Made by a program: the position numbers and the translations under genes | Assembly: GCA_021401465.1 (NCBI GenBank) | Contig: JADDMT010000177.1 | Span: 1-48,566 of the forward strand | Length of the DNA: 48,566 nucleotides | Origin: Teratosphaeria epicoccoides | Taxonomy: Eukaryota; Ascomycota; Dothideomycetes; Mycosphaerellales; Teratosphaeriaceae | Direction: 5' to 3' | Notes under the pieces: model-generated | Told to the model about the DNA's origin: nothing | Database searches by the model: none | The model's input: only the letters and a program-made list of their open reading frames with translations | Shown here: piece by piece, positions 43,326 to 48,566 of the stretch | Layout of the letters: each line of letters starts with the position of its first letter | How positions within the stretch are numbered: the first letter of the stretch is position 1

Positions 43326-45299
43326 TGATGATCTTCATTCGCGAGCTTCGGGTCTGGAGGGTCGTGGCTGTGTGAATGGCAGGACTGCTGGCGGCAGTGA
43401 CATTCTAGGGTCTCAAGTCTGTTGCTGGAAATTTTTTTCCTGAACGTGGGCCTTGGGACGTGGATCTGGTGAAGATCACCAGTGCTCCGTATCTATTTAT
43501 TCACCTTTCAACACCTGAAGTCAACTGCCACTCGTGTTGAGAAGACAAAAAAGGACTGTCGCTACATCTAGGCATTGTTCCCACGTCAGCTGCGCAAGCA
43601 CAAGAACCACTGCTATGAACGTTCCGATTTTGGCGCCCAGTAGCGTTGCATATGCAGCACCTCGCACCATTTGCGTGAAATTCAATGAGTCGGCAGCCCT
43701 GGGTCGCATGGCCAACAATGATCTTGGTGGACAAATCGGATGGCTACTTACTAACCGATCTGATCTGACTAGTGCATAGATGTATCTGGGTTAAGAGAAT
43801 GGGTCAATCAATCCAAAACCCGTAAGACTTCTTATGTAGTAGGGAACAAACATAATTAGCGACGTAATAGTAACCTAGAGCCTCACCTGGACACCCCACT
43901 CGGCAACAAAGTATCAAGGATGCCTAGATTTATAGAATATGCGTGGCCATCAGCACCCTCTAAGCTCTGTAGTGCTATACATCGTGTATAGAATGGGATC
44001 CGATCCTTCCACTGCTCCTTAATGCTTTGTAGAGCCGCGACTTTACGGAGTATCGAAGCAATCACTAAGGACGTGCCGCGAACGAGCTCAAACACTTTGC
44101 GTCTGATCTTGTTACGCTTCCTAAAACATGCTCTTGCCTGGACGACAACAGCTAATAACGCCGGCGACGACGCCACATTGCTGCGAAACATGTACTCTCC
44201 AAAAGTCCGCTGTGATCGCCCCGACTGTTGGGACGTCGACCTGTTCTTAGGATGTCGATGAGCAGACGGGTAGGTTCACCATCGGAAGTAATGCGCGCCA
44301 CCACACATGTTCACTCACAGTTGGACAATATCCAATTTGACGGTGCTCATCAAGCGAACGTGAAGGGAACCTCGGATGCTGGTGGTCAACGTATACATTG
44401 CCTGGTTTGCACGCTATAAAGACGCTCACGCAGAGGTTGGGTCCTTCGACGAGGCTGCATTGAGGAGTGTGCTGTCGTTGCCTCGGTTGAAAAGAGATCG
44501 AGGCCATGCGCATGATCATTGAGGATCAGGCAAGCGAGCCTGACTCTTTGCCGAAGTACGAGCCAGAGGCGATTGGGCAGCCTGCTCGAATGAGGATAGG
44601 CGTGAGCTGGAGAACTGATGTTATTGATCTCAGTGGTAGTTTGGACTGAGCGTTGAAGCGTACAAGACCATGAAGGTAACGCTGTGCGAGAGTCGACAAT
44701 GGTACTGCCGGGACGTCACGCTTGCGTACCGTGAGCCGTAACAATGGCACTCATTTACTTCGTAGCTTTGACTGTTCCGCTGCGGCTGCTGGACAGCCTG
44801 CGCAAAGTCGTGAGTCCAAAGCCTCCCATATGTGGTTGTGGTGGCGTTGGACATGGATTGAGGAGTCTTCCGCAATCTGTTCTGCACGCGAGGTCAGGAG
44901 TACTATTGTGGAGAATCATGAGAGAATGCAGGTAGCGCTCCCCAAGATGATGTGCAACGGGGAGTAGTAGCAGATGCAGACTCTAGTATTCGAAAAGATT
45001 GATTTCGCAGCTCCTGTGGGCTGCAGCTGTGCGACCTTGGCCGGTGGAACCAAATATAGAGATGGCGGAGCAGGCGCGGGCTGTGATGCTCTGACTCCTC
45101 TGAAGCGTGGGTGCGGTGGACAGCTCAAGTCGTGATTGGACGGTTATGGAATGCATTGTGCTGGGGGGAAGTGTAGCCGATTCGCCATGTGGTCTTGCAA
45201 CTTTGTGATGTGAATGGAGATGATCACGACGGCGGTCCAAATGTGCCAATTCCACATGAGGGGTGTTCTCGGCCACATCAAGAATCGACCTTCTAACTC
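43326..45299. other. Gene-poor region with a frameshifted coding trace
   Basis: The clearest trace is on the plus strand at about 44370-44650. One frame reads MLVVNVYIAWFARYKDAHAE and VGSFDEAALRSVLSLPRL. One base out of frame it continues KEIEAMRMIIEDQASEPDSL and PKYEPEAIGQPARMRIG. This looks like one protein broken by an indel; the DSLPKYEP word is typical of cytoplasmic tails of fungal membrane proteins, but I cannot name it. A minus frame at 43521-43718 has a hydrophobic helix (GTFIAVVLVLAQLTW). Nothing else is recognised. Confidence 0.3.
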
Positions 45300-45363
45300 A
45301 TATATAGGCCTATTTACCTATCAACAATAATCTATCAGCACTAATATCGTTGTTGTTTTCACC

Positions 45364-45835
45364 ATGCCACCTTAGGTAATCGACTAGCCGCACTAGCACG
45401 AGTATGTATAGCAAGCTATAGCTGTTAGCGTCCGCTATGTTAATATCCAGGAGACTATCATGCGGGAAGAACAGACGATTATTAGTCGCAGTTGCCTCGC
45501 AAGGCAGCTTGATGATTAGGGCTTCCGCAAATATGTACCTTGTATTAGAGGCGAAGTCGTAGTAAAGGTTAACTGCCTTATAGAGTACTAACACTAGTGC
45601 TAGCGGTCTACTAACAAGGAGATACTAGGTGTATTGTCTACGAATAGATACGACATAAGCCGCAGAACGTTGTAGTAGCGACGTATTACCCTTAGCTATA
45701 AGAAGAAGCTTAATTAAGAGGAAGGGGAAAGGGAAGAGTAGCGACTTATACTACTATTATGTAGTAAGTATGACAAAGGTAATGCTCTGCATTATGGCAG
45801 GGAGAACCTATACGTGCACTTTCGACGTACGTACA
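45364..45835 (+). pseudogene. N-terminal half of a DDE integrase-like transposase (element C)
   Basis: The plus frame starts MPP and runs 157 codons in which almost every stop is TAG or TAA at a Gln-like site. Readable segments include YVNIQETIMREEQTIISRSC, LARQLDD and STNKEILGVLSTNRYDISRR. The last is a helix-turn-helix-like element (two helices, then ISRRTL) expected at the N-terminus of integrase-core transposases. The frame is cut at 45835 by insertion of the solo LTR, and its catalytic part lies beyond it. Confidence 0.55.
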
Positions 45836-46325
45836 TGTCATAAGGGTAGGTGCCGATAGCAGGAAGGTAACTAGGTGTTAGACTCGGGAGCTGTGAAGAA
45901 TATCGACAATGGCAGTTGACCTTGTAACTGACTCTCCTCTAAGCAAGAGAGGATTGAATTGAGATTGAGCACGAAGCTCCTAACTGCCTGTCCTAAAGCT
46001 ATCCCTATATACTAGAGAGTGACAGAGCAGCTCTGTTAGATCTGTCGACAGACCCGACAGATCCGTGTCTGTAGATCTGTGGACTAACCCTACAGATCTA
46101 AGGGTCTGTCATCACGTGACAGATCCCTTCTTCCTTGCAAGCCCATAGATCTGTAGACTAACCCTACAGATCCGGGGATCTGTCCTCACGTGACAGATCC
46201 TTTCTTCCATGACTGTGCCTATGACTCATAGTACTCCCATGACAGTACTATGACTCATAGCACTTAGGACCCACATGATCCTGTATCCTACAGTACTCCG
46301 GACAGTACTCCTGACACTCATGACA
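45836..46325 (-). mobile_element. Solo LTR of the LTR A family with 5-bp target duplication
   Basis: The element begins TGTCATAAGGGTAGGTGC and ends GACACTCATGACA, 490 bp. It is flanked on both sides by gtaca (45831-45835 and 46326-46330), a perfect target-site duplication of the size made by Ty3/gypsy integrases. No internal region is present, so it arose by recombination between two LTRs. It matches 6991-7460 end to end but keeps C and G at many sites where that copy has T and A. Strand is given as minus because the full element A is coded that way in the same LTR orientation. Confidence 0.9.
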
Positions 46326-46399
46326 GTACAGGACAGTTAGATAGTAAGGACACTTATAGTCTAATCATAGTATACTTACTACTTAATCATAATAGTAAT

Positions 46400-47935
46400 C
46401 GCCTTTTCTAAGCCGCATGGAGCGTTAACCCCCGGGGCTTTCAAGAGCGTAGTCGTCCTTTAAGGGTAAAGCGCGGTGTCCTTCGAGCTCCTAGACCGAA
46501 CTAGGGCTAGTTAATTGACGCCTATTACAAGATAGAGATGTTTAGAATTAGCATTTACGCTACTATTAACGTGTAGTCTCGTAATATCATGTAGATCTAC
46601 GTTAGCATTGTCAGACGCACAAAGCTAAGCGTCCTTACATAATACTCTTAATGTATGCGGGAGTTCTTAATAGTACCTCAAATAATCCGGAGCGACAGGG
46701 GTCTTAAGACACTAGATCTAGCTAATGCTTACTTTTAGCTGTTATAAGAAGCTCGTAGGGACGTAGGCAAAGGCCGTTGTCTAGACGTAGAGGAGCTAGG
46801 CGATTAGCAAGAGGCTTAATTCGCGGCAAGGGTAGTGGCTACAGCTAGCGACTAAGGGCTATTGTTAGTCGACGAGATAGACGACTCTGACGATCAAGAT
46901 GACGACGACGACGACGACGACGACGAGCCCCTACGCTAGCTAGACGTGCAGCATCGCTAGCAAGCTAAGCAGCTAGTCTTTAGACCCTAGCCGCTGCTAA
47001 GGAACGAGCTTACATTCGCTAATTGTTATTAGTATAGGACAAGCAAGATGAATTAGCGCATTGAGGTGTAGTAGGGCTAGCTCTTAAAGACTAAGCTTAA
47101 TTACTAGAGAGACTAGTTTCAAGTGCTTAAAGACAGCAGCCATTAGAGCGAAGACTGCCTCTCTAACAAGATTGCCTTTATCGCGGTCTACATGCCTATT
47201 ATCTAGACAGCTGCTACTAAGTTCTTAATCTTGTAGAGGAACTACAAGATTCGCAGCTAACCACGGCGGCTACATTGTGTGCTAGGGGTCCCTAAGCGGC
47301 TATATGGATATCCGGAGAGTCATAAGACTATGCCTAGCCGCTAAAGCGGTATGCGAATCGATGCTAATAGTCCCTAATTAGCAGCGATTAAGGAATACCT
47401 TGAAGCCACAGGTTTTAGTAAGTCCTAATCACAGAGTACTTACAGAGTCGCTCGACGTACTAGAGAGCTGTTAAGAGCTCTTTAACTTCGCTTGATATGC
47501 ACGACCCCTACCTAGTACGCCGATCATAGTGTAGTCGTAGTACGCCTCGAGGCACTTTGCTAACTCTTAGCAGATATTAATGAGTACCTTCCTGTAGACA
47601 CGTTAGCATAGTACGCTAGTACCTTAGTACAGGTCGGCGTTAATATGGCTGCTATTACTAGCGACACTAATGAGCTAGAGAGTAGCAGAAGGCTGCATAA
47701 GCTCGCCTACTATTACCTCCGCAACTCCGCAAAGGCCTATCTAGATGCTAGTAACACTAAGCTAAAGCTAGCATAGTCTGACAAGCATCATGTAGTACCT
47801 CGCTTCCGACTGAATGTTGATCTACAGGTACATGAGGCTATTAATAGACTAATACTACTACTTCTAGAGCAGATAACATAGCTGTTAGATAGCTTTGACA
47901 ATGTGTAGCTTATAAGACTGTCGGTACGCTCCTCA
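46400..47935 (+). pseudogene. Catalytic half of a DDE integrase-like transposase (element C), RIP-inactivated
   Basis: Plus-strand reading, taking in-frame TAG/TAA as former Gln codons, gives an rve-like integrase core. RVKRGVLRAPRPN leads to LIDAYYKIEMFRISIYATIN with the first Asp near 46510. Next come IYVSIVRRTKLSVLT, then IIRSDRGLETLDLANA, with the second Asp in RSDRG. Then come NCYQYRTSKMN and RIEV, with the catalytic Glu near 47065. IAFIAVYMPII and GVPKRLYGYP complete the usual tail. This layout (VxRAPxPN, D, RSDRGxET, N.RIE, then an upstream-arginine-rich end) is that of fungal integrase-core DNA transposons. An acidic insert (DEIDDSDDQ plus eight Asp) lies before the Glu. A C-terminal extension runs to 47935. 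More than 25 stops make it non-functional. Confidence 0.7.
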
Positions 47936-48324
47936 TTAAATCGAACAAGACTACTACTACTCTGTGTCTTTTGCCTGCTAATTAATAGGTCCCCTGTAAC
48001 ACTGTTTTTTGATTGATTTAATTACTACCTCTTTGCTTAGTATCATTAAGCCATTATAGCAGAGCTAGCACATCTGTAGCGTATTAGAGACTAGATAATA
48101 GCTTGTCTAGTATTAGGAACACCCTACGCTCTTTACAATCACGAAGTGCCCTAGTATAACTACTGCTTAATAGTTAATCCTACCTATCGAGCAATAGTAA
48201 CGCTAACAACGCCCTAACTAGCAACGTAAGGCCTTTAGGGTAAATCGTCAGAGGCCTCTGTGATTACACTGCGAGCGCCTACTACGCCCTAGTTTTCATG
48301 GCATTTAACTGACTATCTAGTCTC
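47936..48324. repeat. RIP-mutated sequence between element C and LTR B
   Basis: The TpA-rich, CpA-poor composition continues with no recognisable frame. It is probably the 3' end of element C or another repeat remnant. No terminal inverted repeat of element C could be identified by eye. Confidence 0.35.
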
Positions 48325-48566
48325 TGATACGGTTGATACTAGGGGACCATTTAAACCGCATGGGTTCTAATGGCCGCCCTTGGCATGCAGTAACCCTGCC
48401 ACATATGGCAAGGGGGTCCTTCGTACATACGTTGGCTCTTATGTCGTCTGAGTAGGATCAGTTGTCGACGTAGGACGCCCCTACGTCGCTAACCCTACGG
48501 TACCCCTACGGGGTTAGGCTCGGACATGCTTTCCCTAATTGAGGAGCGTCGGGGGTTATAAGCACC
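48325..48566 (+). repeat. LTR B, right copy, truncated by the window end
   Basis: The copy starts TGATACGGTTGATACTAGGG and runs to the last base (gttataagcacc). It is the reverse complement of 660-905 with about 97 percent identity by eye. The two ends of the window therefore carry the same LTR in inverted orientation, each pointing outwards. Confidence 0.65.

Noticed and set aside
1..48566. tRNA or rRNA genes
   Set aside because: I saw no convincing cloverleaf with A and B boxes and no rRNA sequence by eye; tRNAscan-SE would settle it.

Overview
The window is a filamentous ascomycete (Pezizomycotina) chromosome fragment, most likely Dothideomycetes. The class is inferred from protein style, not proven. 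Supporting signs are 47-113 bp introns with ctaac/ctgac-type branch sites, a NUP98-NUP96 precursor gene, a HORMA-PHD Hop1 gene, HET/NB-ARC remains, small secreted cysteine-rich proteins, and RIP-type CpA-to-TpA decay confined to repeats.

Layout. Positions 1-8640 are transposon sequence with almost no normal genes. They hold the 5' end of one LTR element (B, 1-905, minus), a complete but heavily mutated Ty3/gypsy element (A, 911-7460, minus), extra LTR-A pieces that form a large inverted repeat (6991-7827), and unclassified mutated sequence to about 8640. Positions 8690-10381 carry pieces of a HET/NB-ARC (NLR-like) gene with a pogo-type transposase tail between them. Positions 11956-26530 are the conserved core: the NUP98-96 precursor (+), the meiotic axis protein Hop1 (-, converging on it) and a divergent YTH-domain protein (+).

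Positions 26.5-45.3 kb are gene-sparse accessory sequence. Two intact housekeeping-type genes stand out: an ornithine cyclodeaminase-like gene (36090-37557, -) and a Cdc31/centrin gene (41346-42178, -). Around them lie three newly assembled small secreted cysteine-rich protein genes (29310-29623 +, 33100-33625 -, 42938-43325 +) and decayed genes: an SGNH hydrolase, a FAD monooxygenase and a 2EXR/F-box-like gene. From about 45.3 kb to the end there is again RIP-mutated repeat: a DDE integrase-like DNA transposon (45364-47935, +) split by a solo copy of LTR A with a perfect 5-bp target duplication, then an inverted copy of LTR B running off the end.

How the parts relate. NUP98-96 and Hop1 are unlinked in function (nuclear pore scaffold/mRNA export; meiotic chromosome axis) and end about 380 bp apart. 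The two mutated repeat blocks are sharply bounded, and the same two LTR families occur at both ends, so the genes form an island between repeat blocks. Candidate effectors and dying genes cluster in the accessory half. This fits the repeat-flanked, fast-changing compartments known from plant-associated fungi. I found no operon-like or clearly new multi-gene system. The most novel items are the three secreted proteins and the nested transposon structure.
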